DNA from: Nevskiales bacterium
GTDB lineage: Bacteria > Pseudomonadota > Gammaproteobacteria > Nevskiales > Nevskiaceae
Direction of reading: 5' to 3'
Length of the DNA stretch: 6,177 nucleotides
Assembly (NCBI GenBank): GCA_022616655.1
Contig: JAKEEJ010000026.1
Span: 1-6,177 of the forward strand
The notes below the pieces were generated by a model. That model was not told where the DNA came from and did no database searches. It saw only the letters and a list, made by a program, of their open reading frames with translations. A program made the translations under genes and the position numbers. Of this stretch, positions 1 to 5,936 are shown one piece after another (the stretch's first letter is position 1; the number at the start of each line of letters is the position of its first letter).

Positions 1-1
1 G

Positions 2-15
2 GACCCGCGAGGGTC
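2..15. repeat. Small GC-rich hairpin at window edge
   Basis: GACCC (2-6) and GGGTC (11-15) form a 5-bp stem with a GCGA loop. The shape, a CCC arm, a four-base G..A loop and a GGG arm, recurs at 76-91 and 111-126, so this may be the left-most unit of the same repeat cluster. It lies at the window edge, so the stem could belong to a longer structure or to the end of an upstream gene. Confidence 0.35.
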
Positions 16-41
16 GCGCTGGTGGGGTGTCCTTTCTTTTC

Positions 42-75
42 GGGTCTTTTCTTTGGACAAGCAAAGAAAAGACCC
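42..75. repeat. Perfect 14-bp inverted repeat, extragenic palindrome upstream of ubiJ
   Basis: GGGTCTTTTCTTTG (42-55) is exactly complementary to CAAAGAAAAGACCC (62-75), leaving a six-base GACAAG loop. From memory, elements of this look (a CTTTTCTTTGGACAAGCAAAGAAAAG core followed by a GC-rich hairpin) recur between genes in several gammaproteobacteria, so I read it as a dispersed repeat rather than a locus-specific regulator. No T-run follows the 3' arm, so it is not a standard intrinsic terminator for plus-strand transcription. If an upstream gene is co-transcribed with ubiJ, the stem would form in the message and could stall ribonucleases or polymerase; that is inference. Confidence 0.75.
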
Positions 76-135
76 TCGCCCGACAGGGCGAAACGTGTTT
101 TTACAGTCACCCGCCCGTCAGGGCGGAACGGTCTT
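76..135. repeat. Two 35-bp-spaced hairpin units abutting the ubiJ start
   Basis: TCGCCC-GACA-GGGCGA (76-91) and CCGCCC-GTCA-GGGCGG (111-126) are two 6-bp stems with four-base GNNA loops. Aligning 77-100 on 112-135 shows an imperfect direct repeat of period 35, continuing past each stem as RAACG and a T-rich run. The outer stem pair differs compensatorily between copies (T-A against C-G), which favours a conserved structure. The second copy ends ten bases before the ubiJ ATG, and its 3' arm contains the only purine-rich stretch near that start. Confidence 0.6.
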
Positions 136-136
136 T

Positions 137-751
137 ATGACGACGCCTTCGCTGCTGTGTGCAGCACTGGAAGTTGCGCTCAACCGCTATCTTTCACTGG
201 AGCCCGAGGCGCTGTCCGAATGCCAGCGGCTGGAGGGACGGGTGATCGCACTGCACGTGCAGAGTGCGGACTGGACGTTTTTTCTGCGTCCGCATGCCGG
301 CGGTGTGCAGGTGCTGGACGCCTGGACGGATAAACCCGATGTGCGCGTGTCGGCTTCGACTCTGCAGTGGCTGCGGCAGGCACTCAATGGCGCCCGCGGC
401 GAAGACGCTGTGGTGTCCGGCTTCCAGGTCGAGGGCGATGCGGAATTGCTCTCGCGCTTCAGCCGGTTGCTGGCGCGGGTGGGTTTCGATCCGGAAGAAT
501 GGCTGGCCTCCGGGTTGGGTGACGTGGCCGGGCCCCGGCTGTATCAGGGCCTGCGGGGTTTTCTGAACTGGGGCCGCGCCTCTGCCGCGACGTTGGCGCT
601 CGACACGGCCGAATACCTGCGCGAGGAAACCCGCGACTGGGTGCATCGTGATGACGTGGAGCGCTGGATGGACGGTGTGGACCGGCTGCGCGAACGTAGC
701 GACCGGGTTGCTGCGCGTCTGGAAAAACTGGAACGGCAGGAAGCGCCATGA
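137..751 (+). CDS. ubiJ: UbiJ, SCP2-domain ubiquinone biosynthesis accessory factor
   Basis: UbiJ binds hydrophobic ubiquinone intermediates in its SCP2-type pocket and helps scaffold the soluble Ubi complex, partnering with UbiK. The 204-residue product matches the family length (about 200). Residues 5-115 read as an SCP2 fold, with the family-like stretch VSGFQVEGDAELLSRFSRLL at 93-112 followed by GFDPEEWLA, as in E. coli (GDIQVVQNF..., FDPAELLAPYTGD). Residues 172-202 form a charged C-terminal coiled coil ending EKLERQEAP, also typical. I chose ATG 137 because it gives the family N-terminus; an in-frame TTG at 53 would start inside a hairpin and add 28 unlike residues. The ribosome site is weak (GGGCGGAA, 121-128). 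The stop overlaps the ubiB start (ATGA), implying translational coupling. The usual upstream partner ubiE, if present, is outside the window. Confidence 0.93.
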   Translation: MTTPSLLCAALEVALNRYLSLEPEALSECQRLEGRVIALHVQSADWTFFLRPHAGGVQVLDAWTDKPDVRVSASTLQWLRQALNGARGEDAVVSGFQVEGDAELLSRFSRLLARVGFDPEEWLASGLGDVAGPRLYQGLRGFLNWGRASAATLALDTAEYLREETRDWVHRDDVERWMDGVDRLRERSDRVAARLEKLERQEAP

Positions 752-2361
752 CGCTCGGTCGTCTCGGCCGCCTCTGGCAGATTCAGCGCGTGATCCGCAA
801 ATACGGATTGCTGGAGTTCATCGGACACAAGCCCACACGAACCGAACCGCGCGGTCAGCGTCTGCGCCGCGCACTGGAGGAACTGGGTCCGGTGTTCGTC
901 AAGCTGGGCCAGGCCTTGTCCACCCGGCCGGACCTTCTGCCCGCGGACATCGCGCTGGAGCTCACCCAATTGCAGGACCGGGTGCCGCCGTTCCCCGGCC
1001 GCGAAGCCAAAGCCGAAATCGAACGCGTGCTGGGCAAGCGGGTGGAAGATCTGTTCGCCGAATTTGATCTCACGCCGCTGGCCTCGGCGTCGGTCGCCCA
1101 GGTGCATGCGGCGCGGCTGAAACCGGCGTCCGCCCGGGAGCCCGGTCTCGACGTGATTGTGAAAGTGCTGCGGCCGGACGTGGCCCGGATGATCCGCCGC
1201 GACGTGAACCTGATGCACCTGCTGGCCGCACTGGCGGAGCGCTGGATTCCCGAATCGCGCCGCCTGTGTCCGCGCGAGGTCGTGAACGAATACGAGACGG
1301 TCATCTTTGACGAACTGGATCTGATGCGCGAGGGCGCCAACGCGTCCCAGCTGCGCCGCAACTGGATTCATTCCGACATCATCTACCACCCGCTGGTGTT
1401 CTGGGATTACACCCGCCCCTCGGTGCTGGTGATGGAGCGTCTGGACGGCATCAAGATTGACGACGTGGCGCGGCTGAAAGCGCTGGGTGTGGATTTCCAG
1501 GTGCTGGCCGAGCGCGGGGTGGAGGTGTTTTTCAAACAAGTGTTCCGCGACAATTTCTTCCACGCCGACATGCACCCCGGCAACATCTTTGTGGACGTCG
1601 AGGATCCGAAGAAACCGCGCTACCACGCGGTGGATTTCGGTATCGTCGGTTCGCTCACGTCCTCCGACCAGCGTTATCTGGCGGAGAATTTTCTGGCTTT
1701 CTTCAACCAGGATTACCGGCGCATCGCCGAGCTGCACGTGCAGAGCGGCTGGGTGCCGGCGGGCACGCGGGCGGAGGCGTTCGAATCCGCCATCCGCACG
1801 GTGTGCGAACCGATCTTCCAGCGCCCCCTGAAGGACATCTCCTTCGGTTTTTTCCTGATGCGCCTGTTCCAGATCGCACGGCGTTTTCAGATGCCGGTGC
1901 AGCCGCAGCTCGTCCTGCTGCAGAAAACCTTGTTGCAGATCGAGGGGCTGGGACGGCAGCTGTACCCGGAATTGGACTTGTGGAAAACCGCCAAGCCCAT
2001 CCTGGAAGACTGGATGCGCACGCGTCTCGGGCCCGCGGCCAATCTGGAGCGCCTGCGGGCGCAACTGCCGGTATTGATCGAGGCTCTGCCGCAACTGGTG
2101 CCGCAGGCCTTGCAGCGTCTGTCAGAGTCCGGCGGCTCTGCCGTTTCGCACAAAGCGCTGGAGGATTTTCGCGCGGAAATCCGCCAGGGACAGCAGCGCA
2201 ACCGCCGGCTGATTATCGGCGCCACGCTGGTCCTGGGCGCCGTTCTGATCTACGGCCTGGACGGTTACCGGCCCTGGCTGGTGTTCAATGCGCCGCTACT
2301 GAGCTGGCTGCTGGGAGGACTGGGCCTGTGGTTCTGGGCGCGCTCTGCAAGGTCGGACTGA
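748..2361 (+). CDS. ubiB: UbiB, atypical protein-kinase-like ATPase of ubiquinone biosynthesis
   Basis: UbiB is a membrane-anchored member of the ABC1/ADCK/COQ8 family with ATPase rather than proven protein-kinase activity, needed for ubiquinone synthesis, probably by making lipid intermediates accessible. The 537 residues align end to end with E. coli UbiB (546). Visible motifs are KLGQ at 52-55 in the family-specific inhibitory extension, the Ala-rich loop ASASVAQVH (112-120), the ATP-binding Lys139 in VIVKVLRP, ELDLMREGAN with Glu189 and Asp191, the catalytic loop HADMHPGN (272-279), and the metal-binding DFG (296-298), where E. coli UbiB has DCG. Two hydrophobic segments at about 488-506 and 511-531 form the C-terminal membrane anchor. 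The ATG overlaps the ubiJ stop by four bases. The last 25 codons overlap the convergent yibQ-like gene; tatA, which follows ubiB in E. coli, is absent here. Confidence 0.98.
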   Translation: MTLGRLGRLWQIQRVIRKYGLLEFIGHKPTRTEPRGQRLRRALEELGPVFVKLGQALSTRPDLLPADIALELTQLQDRVPPFPGREAKAEIERVLGKRVEDLFAEFDLTPLASASVAQVHAARLKPASAREPGLDVIVKVLRPDVARMIRRDVNLMHLLAALAERWIPESRRLCPREVVNEYETVIFDELDLMREGANASQLRRNWIHSDIIYHPLVFWDYTRPSVLVMERLDGIKIDDVARLKALGVDFQVLAERGVEVFFKQVFRDNFFHADMHPGNIFVDVEDPKKPRYHAVDFGIVGSLTSSDQRYLAENFLAFFNQDYRRIAELHVQSGWVPAGTRAEAFESAIRTVCEPIFQRPLKDISFGFFLMRLFQIARRFQMPVQPQLVLLQKTLLQIEGLGRQLYPELDLWKTAKPILEDWMRTRLGPAANLERLRAQLPVLIEALPQLVPQALQRLSESGGSAVSHKALEDFRAEIRQGQQRNRRLIIGATLVLGAVLIYGLDGYRPWLVFNAPLLSWLLGGLGLWFWARSARSD

Positions 2362-3136
2362 ATTTCAGTGGTTTGTACTCCGGCCACCGGCCCGCCTGCC
2401 GGGCAATCAGTTCCGACGGTGCCACCAGCCTCACGCCCTGCCGTGCGAGGTGGGGCAGTTCCTCCTCCAGAACCTTGAGCGTTTCCGGATAGGGATGACC
2501 GATGGCCAGCGCTCCGCCCTCGCGCCGGGCCCGCGTCACCAGAGTGTGGAGCGCGGCGCGTACCGCCGCCTCGCCGCGCGGGTGGTCGAGAAACAGGCTG
2601 CGTTCCGTGGCCGGGACGCCGCGTGCCTGCGCCATGTGCAGGGCGACGCTGTCGGAACTGGTGCGGCTGTCCACGAAATAAAGCCCGGTCAGTTGCCGCA
2701 ATTCCATCATCAGCCAGTCCATGTTCTGGGGCATTTCGGTCAGCAGACTGCCCTGATGATTGTTGATTCCGCGCACGTGTGGTACCGAAGCCAGAGCCGA
2801 GCGCAGATACACAGCCAGTTCGTGACGTCCCATGGCAAGCGTGATGGCGCCGGGGTACGCGGTGACCCCATCGCCGGGTTGCAGGGGCAGATGCAGCAGT
2901 ACTTCTTTGCCGGTGCGGTACGCCCGTTCGGCCTGGGTCTGGCTGTGGGGCGCGTGCGGCAGAAAAGCGCAGGCGACTGCGCCCGGCAGGTTCACGGCGC
3001 GCACCCCGGCAATCTGCTGCTCGCCCAGATCATCCAGGATGATGGCCATGACGCTCGGTGAGTCGGCCGGCCACACGGTTCCGGTGGCCACCAGCGCGGC
3101 ACTGAACATCAGGGCAGAAAGAACGGCACCGCGCAC
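2285..3136 (-). CDS. yibQ: YibQ-like divergent polysaccharide deacetylase family protein
   Basis: This 283-residue protein belongs to the divergent polysaccharide deacetylase family (YibQ, formerly DUF610). Residues 1-24 are a Sec signal peptide, so it is exported. Family motifs in order: AIILDDLG (31-38, paired Asp35/Asp36), LLHLPLQP (80-87), GINNHQGS (123-130), LYFVDSRT (152-159), LFLDHP (181-186) and AIGHPYPETL (211-220), matching E. coli IDDFG, HLPM.P, GINNHMGS, FLDS.T and AIGHP.P. The Asp and His residues fit a metal-dependent deacetylase fold, but the substrate and catalytic activity of this family are not established. The GTG start is supported by a strong AGGAAGG six bases upstream. 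It lies 45 bp after ctpA in the envC-ctpA-yibQ operon order. Residues 259-283, a Pro/Ala/Ser-rich tail, are encoded opposite the end of ubiB and may be dispensable. Confidence 0.92.
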   Translation of the reverse strand: MRGAVLSALMFSAALVATGTVWPADSPSVMAIILDDLGEQQIAGVRAVNLPGAVACAFLPHAPHSQTQAERAYRTGKEVLLHLPLQPGDGVTAYPGAITLAMGRHELAVYLRSALASVPHVRGINNHQGSLLTEMPQNMDWLMMELRQLTGLYFVDSRTSSDSVALHMAQARGVPATERSLFLDHPRGEAAVRAALHTLVTRARREGGALAIGHPYPETLKVLEEELPHLARQGVRLVAPSELIARQAGRWPEYKPLKFSPTLQSAPRTTGPVLPAASSVAAH

Positions 3137-3142
3137 GTCGTG

Positions 3143-3149
3143 CCTTCCT
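3143..3149 (-). promoter_or_regulatory. Ribosome binding site of the yibQ-like gene
   Basis: AGGAAGG on the minus strand lies six bases before the GTG codon at 3136-3134. It is the best Shine-Dalgarno match in the window and decides the start in favour of GTG over the internal ATG that encodes Met10, which would cut the signal peptide in half. Confidence 0.8.
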
Positions 3150-3181
3150 GGTTCTCGGTCCGGTGTTCTGGCGTGTTCTCG

Positions 3182-4501
3182 CTAGTTCGGCTTGGACTTG
3201 AGGATGACCATCCCCTTGAGCAGATTCAACGATTCGTACAGGGCGTAATCGTTCTCGGCCAGGGTCTGTTCGTCTTCGGACTGTTTTTGCTTTGCCGCGG
3301 CCTGTTCCGGGGTGTCTTTCCGGTGGTTGCCTTCGAGCCGACCCTGCAAGTCGTCTTCGGCGATGCCGCCGCCGTTCGGCTCGGCGCGGCTGACTTTGAG
3401 CGGACGGAGGGTGATGTCGGGTGCAATGCCCTCGGCCTGGATCGAGCGGCCGCTGGGCGTAAAGTAGCGCGCCGTGGTCAGTTTGATGGCGGTCTGGTTC
3501 TGCAGGGGCAGAATGGTCTGCACCGAACCTTTGCCGAACGTCTGCACGCCGACCAGCAGAGCGCGTTTGTGGTCCTGCAACGCGCCCGCCACGATTTCGG
3601 AGGCTGACGCGGAGCCGGCATTGACCAGCACCACCAGCGGTTTGCCGTTGAGCAGATCGCCCGGCGTGGCGTTGTAGTCACGATTGGCGTCGGTGATCCG
3701 GCCCTTGATGCTGACGACAAGCCCTTTGTCCAGAAAGGCATCCGAAACATCCACCGCCGCCGTGAGCAGTCCGCCGGGATTGTTACGCAGGTCCAGGATC
3801 AGCCCCTGAAGTTCGCCGCCCGCCTGCTTGCGGAGCTTGCGGAATTCTTCGTCGAAGGTTTTGCCGGTCAGTGTTGAGAACGTGGTGACGCGCAGGTATC
3901 CCAGTCCCGGTTCGAGCAGACGGCTGCGGACCGACGATACGTTGATGATGGCGCGCTTCATCTCCAGGGTGAGCGGCTCGCCGGCCCCTTCGCGGACCAC
4001 GGTCAGCGTGACCGTGCTGCCCGGTTCGCCGCGCATGCGCTTGACCGCGTCGGTCAGCGACAGGCCCTTGACCGCGGTATCGTCAATCTTGACGATCAAA
4101 TCACCCGGCTGAATGCCGGCCTTGGCCGCGGGCGTGTCGTCAATCGGAGCGATGACACGCACGAAACCGTTGAACAGCTGGACTTCGATTCCCAGCCCGC
4201 CGAACTTGCCGCTGGTGGTGATGTTGACCTCGGCAAACTCTTCCCGATCAAGATACGAGGAGTGCGGATCGAGACCGGACAGCATGCCGCGCATCGCGTT
4301 TTCCAGCAGCGCTTCATCACTCACGGGTTCGACGTAGTCGCTCTTGATGCGGTTGAGGATCTCGACAAACGTCTGCAATTCCTTGAAAGGCAGCGTCTCG
4401 GCCTTGTTTTTCTCGGCCAGTACGCCGTGCGTCAGGGCGATACCGCCGCCGATGGCAACGCCCAGCGCCAGAATCATCGAAGTCCGCAGGGAAGACGACA
4501 T
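3182..4501 (-). CDS. ctpA: CtpA-type carboxyl-terminal processing serine protease (S41)
   Basis: This is an envelope protease of the C-terminal processing family (S41A), which cleaves periplasmic proteins using a Ser-Lys dyad and a PDZ substrate-binding domain. Of the 439 residues, 8-26 form an uncleaved or cleaved N-terminal hydrophobic signal. A helical region at 38-95 includes LSGLDPHSSYLD. The PDZ domain spans about 98-172 (GGLGIEV, AKAGIQPGDLIVKID). The protease core holds LILDLRNNPGGLL (234-246), Ser299 in GSASASEI and Lys324 in TFGKGSVQ, with Gln328 four residues later; the 25-residue Ser-Lys spacing fits Prc and CtpB. The charged Glu/Gln/Lys-rich tail (380-420) is variable in the family. 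ATG 4501 has GGAG ten bases upstream. The frame stays open back to a TTG at 4666 inside the inserted element, but that extension is repeat-derived. In Pseudomonas, CtpA degrades peptidoglycan hydrolases, a role consistent with an operon beside envC. Confidence 0.95.
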   Translation of the reverse strand: MSSSLRTSMILALGVAIGGGIALTHGVLAEKNKAETLPFKELQTFVEILNRIKSDYVEPVSDEALLENAMRGMLSGLDPHSSYLDREEFAEVNITTSGKFGGLGIEVQLFNGFVRVIAPIDDTPAAKAGIQPGDLIVKIDDTAVKGLSLTDAVKRMRGEPGSTVTLTVVREGAGEPLTLEMKRAIINVSSVRSRLLEPGLGYLRVTTFSTLTGKTFDEEFRKLRKQAGGELQGLILDLRNNPGGLLTAAVDVSDAFLDKGLVVSIKGRITDANRDYNATPGDLLNGKPLVVLVNAGSASASEIVAGALQDHKRALLVGVQTFGKGSVQTILPLQNQTAIKLTTARYFTPSGRSIQAEGIAPDITLRPLKVSRAEPNGGGIAEDDLQGRLEGNHRKDTPEQAAAKQKQSEDEQTLAENDYALYESLNLLKGMVILKSKPN

Positions 4502-4594
4502 AAACGCAGTGCTCCGGAAAAGATAGCGGCAGGAAAAACCAAGATAACACAGCCGGCGTACCCGGTCGCCGCCGTGCAGCCTATCAACAGGCTC
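4502..4594 (-). other. Native envC-ctpA spacer, ctpA leader
   Basis: These 93 bases remain of the original gap between envC and ctpA once the inserted element is removed. On the minus strand they contain a small AGCCT/AGGCT stem (4578-4593) with no T-run, two TATCTT hexamers resembling a -10 box, and the ctpA ribosome site. Neither hexamer has a recognisable -35 at 16-18 bp, so I cannot claim a separate ctpA promoter. Co-transcription with envC is the simplest reading. Confidence 0.5.
4512..4515 (-). promoter_or_regulatory. Ribosome binding site of ctpA
   Basis: GGAG on the minus strand, within CCGGAG, sits ten bases before the ATG at 4501-4499. It fixes the start downstream of the inserted element, and the resulting N-terminus is a standard short positively charged region followed by a hydrophobic segment. 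Confidence 0.65.
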
Positions 4595-4624
4595 TAGTGT
4601 GGTGTCCCGTGAATAATTATCAAA

Positions 4625-4663
4625 ATTCCGTTCACCCTTCGACAAGCTCAGGGCGAACGGAAT
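4625..4663. repeat. Hairpin 1 of the inserted element
   Basis: ATTCCGTTC (4625-4633) pairs with GAACGGAAT (4655-4663). After one A-C mismatch, CCCT (4635-4638) pairs with AGGG (4650-4653). The apex is the sequence TTCGACAAGCTCA (4638-4650). This palindrome type is widespread between genes in many proteobacteria and, when translated by mistake, gives the peptide LSLSKG. Confidence 0.8.
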
Positions 4664-4670
4664 CAAATAG

Positions 4671-4711
4671 TTGGCCGTTCATGCTGAGCCTGTCGAAGCA
4701 TGAACGGCCAA
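4671..4711. repeat. Hairpin 2 of the inserted element, 15-bp perfect stem
   Basis: TTGGCCGTTCATGCT (4671-4685) is exactly complementary to AGCATGAACGGCCAA (4697-4711), with an 11-base loop. Read on the minus strand the apex is TTCGACAGGCTCA, one base from the apex of hairpin 1. The two hairpins are therefore inverted relatives whose inner stems differ but remain paired. Confidence 0.85.
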
Positions 4712-4733
4712 CAGTTACTTCTGGGACACCATA

Positions 4734-5936
4734 TTAGCCGCGCCGCAGCCAGGAACGCGGGTTGAGGGCCTCGGCGCCCTTGCGCAATTCGAAATAAAGA
4801 CCGCTTTGTTCATGGCCGCCCGTGGTGCCGACCCGTGCGATGACATCCCCCGCCTGCACCCAGTCGCCCACACCGACCGCGACGTTCTGGTTGTGACCGT
4901 ACAGCGAGTAATACCCCCCCTCGTGTTCCAGCACGGCAATCAATCCGTACCGGTGCATCCAGCCCACGTAAACCACCCGGCCGTAGGCGATGGCTTTGAC
5001 CGCCGTACCCTCGACGCCGGCGATCCACAGACCGTTCCATTTAAGTTGCCCACCGGCCTTCGGCGTGCCGTAACTGGCCAGGAGTTTTCCCTTGAGCGGC
5101 CACGGCAGCCGGCCCTTGAGCTTGCCGAAGGGGTAGGCGTCCAGATGGGCCGGGATGTCGGCCAATGCCGAGCGCAATTCCGCCAGCAGCTTGGCCAGCG
5201 CGCGCTCGTCGGCCTGCAATTGCCGCAACTGGCCTTCCGCGCCCTGGATGCGGCTGGCGAGACTCTGCATCATCCGCTGCCGTTCGCGGCGCGTGGCGTC
5301 CTGTGCGGTCAGGGTGCCCTGTTGCAGGTTGCGCGTGGATTCCAGCGCCGCGGTTTCCTGTTGCAGGCGTCGGGCCAGTACGGCGAGCGTCTGCACCTGT
5401 GCCAGGACGTTGTCAATGCGCTGTACGCGGGCGCGATTCAGGTAGTCGTAATAGGTCATCACCCGGGACAGGCGCAGGCCGTGGTCCTGGTTCAGCAGCA
5501 GTTTGGTCTGGCCGCGCCGGCCGATCATGTACGCGGCACGGATCTGCTGTGCCAGCTCCGCACGTTGCTGCTGCAGCACCGCTTCCGCTTCGGCGCGCTC
5601 GGCATCGGTCCGGCGCCAGCGTGCCGACTGTTCGGCAATCTGCTGATTCAGAGCCGTCAGCTCGGTGCCCAGGTTTGTCATCTGCCGCTCCGCGTCTTCC
5701 AGCTGGGTACGCAAAGCATCCTGCCGGCGACGGTCGCGATCCAGCGACGTCTGCACACTCTCGATGCGCGCCCGCAGTTTCTCCAGTTGTGCACTGCTGT
5801 GCTCGGTTTTATTGTCGGCGGCTCCGACAACAGAACCGGCCAGGGCGATTCCCGCGAGCCACCATGCCCGGGCCGGCGCACGGCCCTGCGCGTGCAGACG
5901 GGCTTCACGTGCGGCGATGGGCGGTGCGATAATCAT
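4734..5936 (-). CDS. envC: EnvC, murein hydrolase activator with degenerate LytM domain
   Basis: EnvC works in the periplasm at the division site, where FtsEX controls it to activate amidases AmiA and AmiB for daughter-cell separation. Of 400 residues, about 24-40 form the signal sequence (WWLAGIALAGSVVGAA, after a long Arg-containing N-region). Residues 45-260 are an extended heptad-rich coiled coil interrupted near 135-170 (AAYMIGRRGQTKLLLNQ). Residues 280-397 are an M23/LytM domain closely matching E. coli EnvC (GTAVKAIAYGRVVYVGW, SLYGHNQ, LYFELRKGAEALNP). All three zinc-ligand positions are replaced (Trp300, Trp304 and Tyr381 by my alignment) and only His348 remains, so it should be an activator, not an enzyme. 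The long N-region could mean the true start is slightly downstream. The TAA stop is shared with the inserted element, and ctpA follows in the same operon. Confidence 0.95.
   Translation of the reverse strand: MIIAPPIAAREARLHAQGRAPARAWWLAGIALAGSVVGAADNKTEHSSAQLEKLRARIESVQTSLDRDRRRQDALRTQLEDAERQMTNLGTELTALNQQIAEQSARWRRTDAERAEAEAVLQQQRAELAQQIRAAYMIGRRGQTKLLLNQDHGLRLSRVMTYYDYLNRARVQRIDNVLAQVQTLAVLARRLQQETAALESTRNLQQGTLTAQDATRRERQRMMQSLASRIQGAEGQLRQLQADERALAKLLAELRSALADIPAHLDAYPFGKLKGRLPWPLKGKLLASYGTPKAGGQLKWNGLWIAGVEGTAVKAIAYGRVVYVGWMHRYGLIAVLEHEGGYYSLYGHNQNVAVGVGDWVQAGDVIARVGTTGGHEQSGLYFELRKGAEALNPRSWLRRG

Larger units (their letters stand above)
4597..4734. mobile_element. 138-bp non-autonomous element (MITE) with IS630-like ends and TA duplication
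   Basis: The left end reads GTGTGGTGTCCC (4597-4608). The right end, on the opposite strand, reads ATATGGTGTCCC (4734-4723), giving ten of twelve matches with nine consecutive. Both ends are flanked by TA (4595-4596 and 4735-4736), the target duplication typical of IS630/Tc1-mariner transposases. Joining the flanks through a single TA gives CTAG, the palindromic target preferred by IS630. The interior holds two hairpins and no coding potential, so mobility would need a transposase elsewhere in the genome. The family assignment rests on end structure, not on a database match. Confidence 0.75.

Noticed and set aside
42..75. Intrinsic terminator of a gene upstream of the window
   Set aside because: The stem is strong but the sequence after its 3' arm is CTCGCCC rather than a T-run; a dispersed palindrome explains it better.
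53..136. N-terminal extension of ubiJ from TTG 53
   Set aside because: The TTG is inside the 14-bp palindrome, has no ribosome site, and the 28 added residues are translated repeat absent from UbiJ proteins; ATG 137 gives the normal length.
544..2094. A 516-codon open frame on the minus strand opposite ubiJ and ubiB
   Set aside because: It is the mirror of a GC-rich coding frame: rich in His, Gln and Arg, no recognisable domain, and it covers two genes whose plus-strand products match known families along their whole length.
2390..2404. GCCCG/CGGGC stem as a possible terminator after ubiB
   Set aside because: Only 5 bp, no T-run on either strand, and it lies within conserved yibQ coding sequence.
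2450..3061. Open frame of about 200 codons on the plus strand opposite the yibQ-like gene
   Set aside because: No family resemblance and no ribosome site; the minus-strand gene shows every YibQ motif in order.
4597..4734. CRISPR array or attachment site
   Set aside because: The repeats are inverted and only two, without regular spacers, and no cas or integrase gene is nearby; the terminal repeats and TA duplication indicate a transposon-derived element.
5165..5932. Open frame of about 255 codons on the plus strand opposite envC
   Set aside because: Composition is extreme (Arg/Pro/Ala/Gly), as expected opposite a coiled-coil gene, and EnvC is unambiguous on the other strand.
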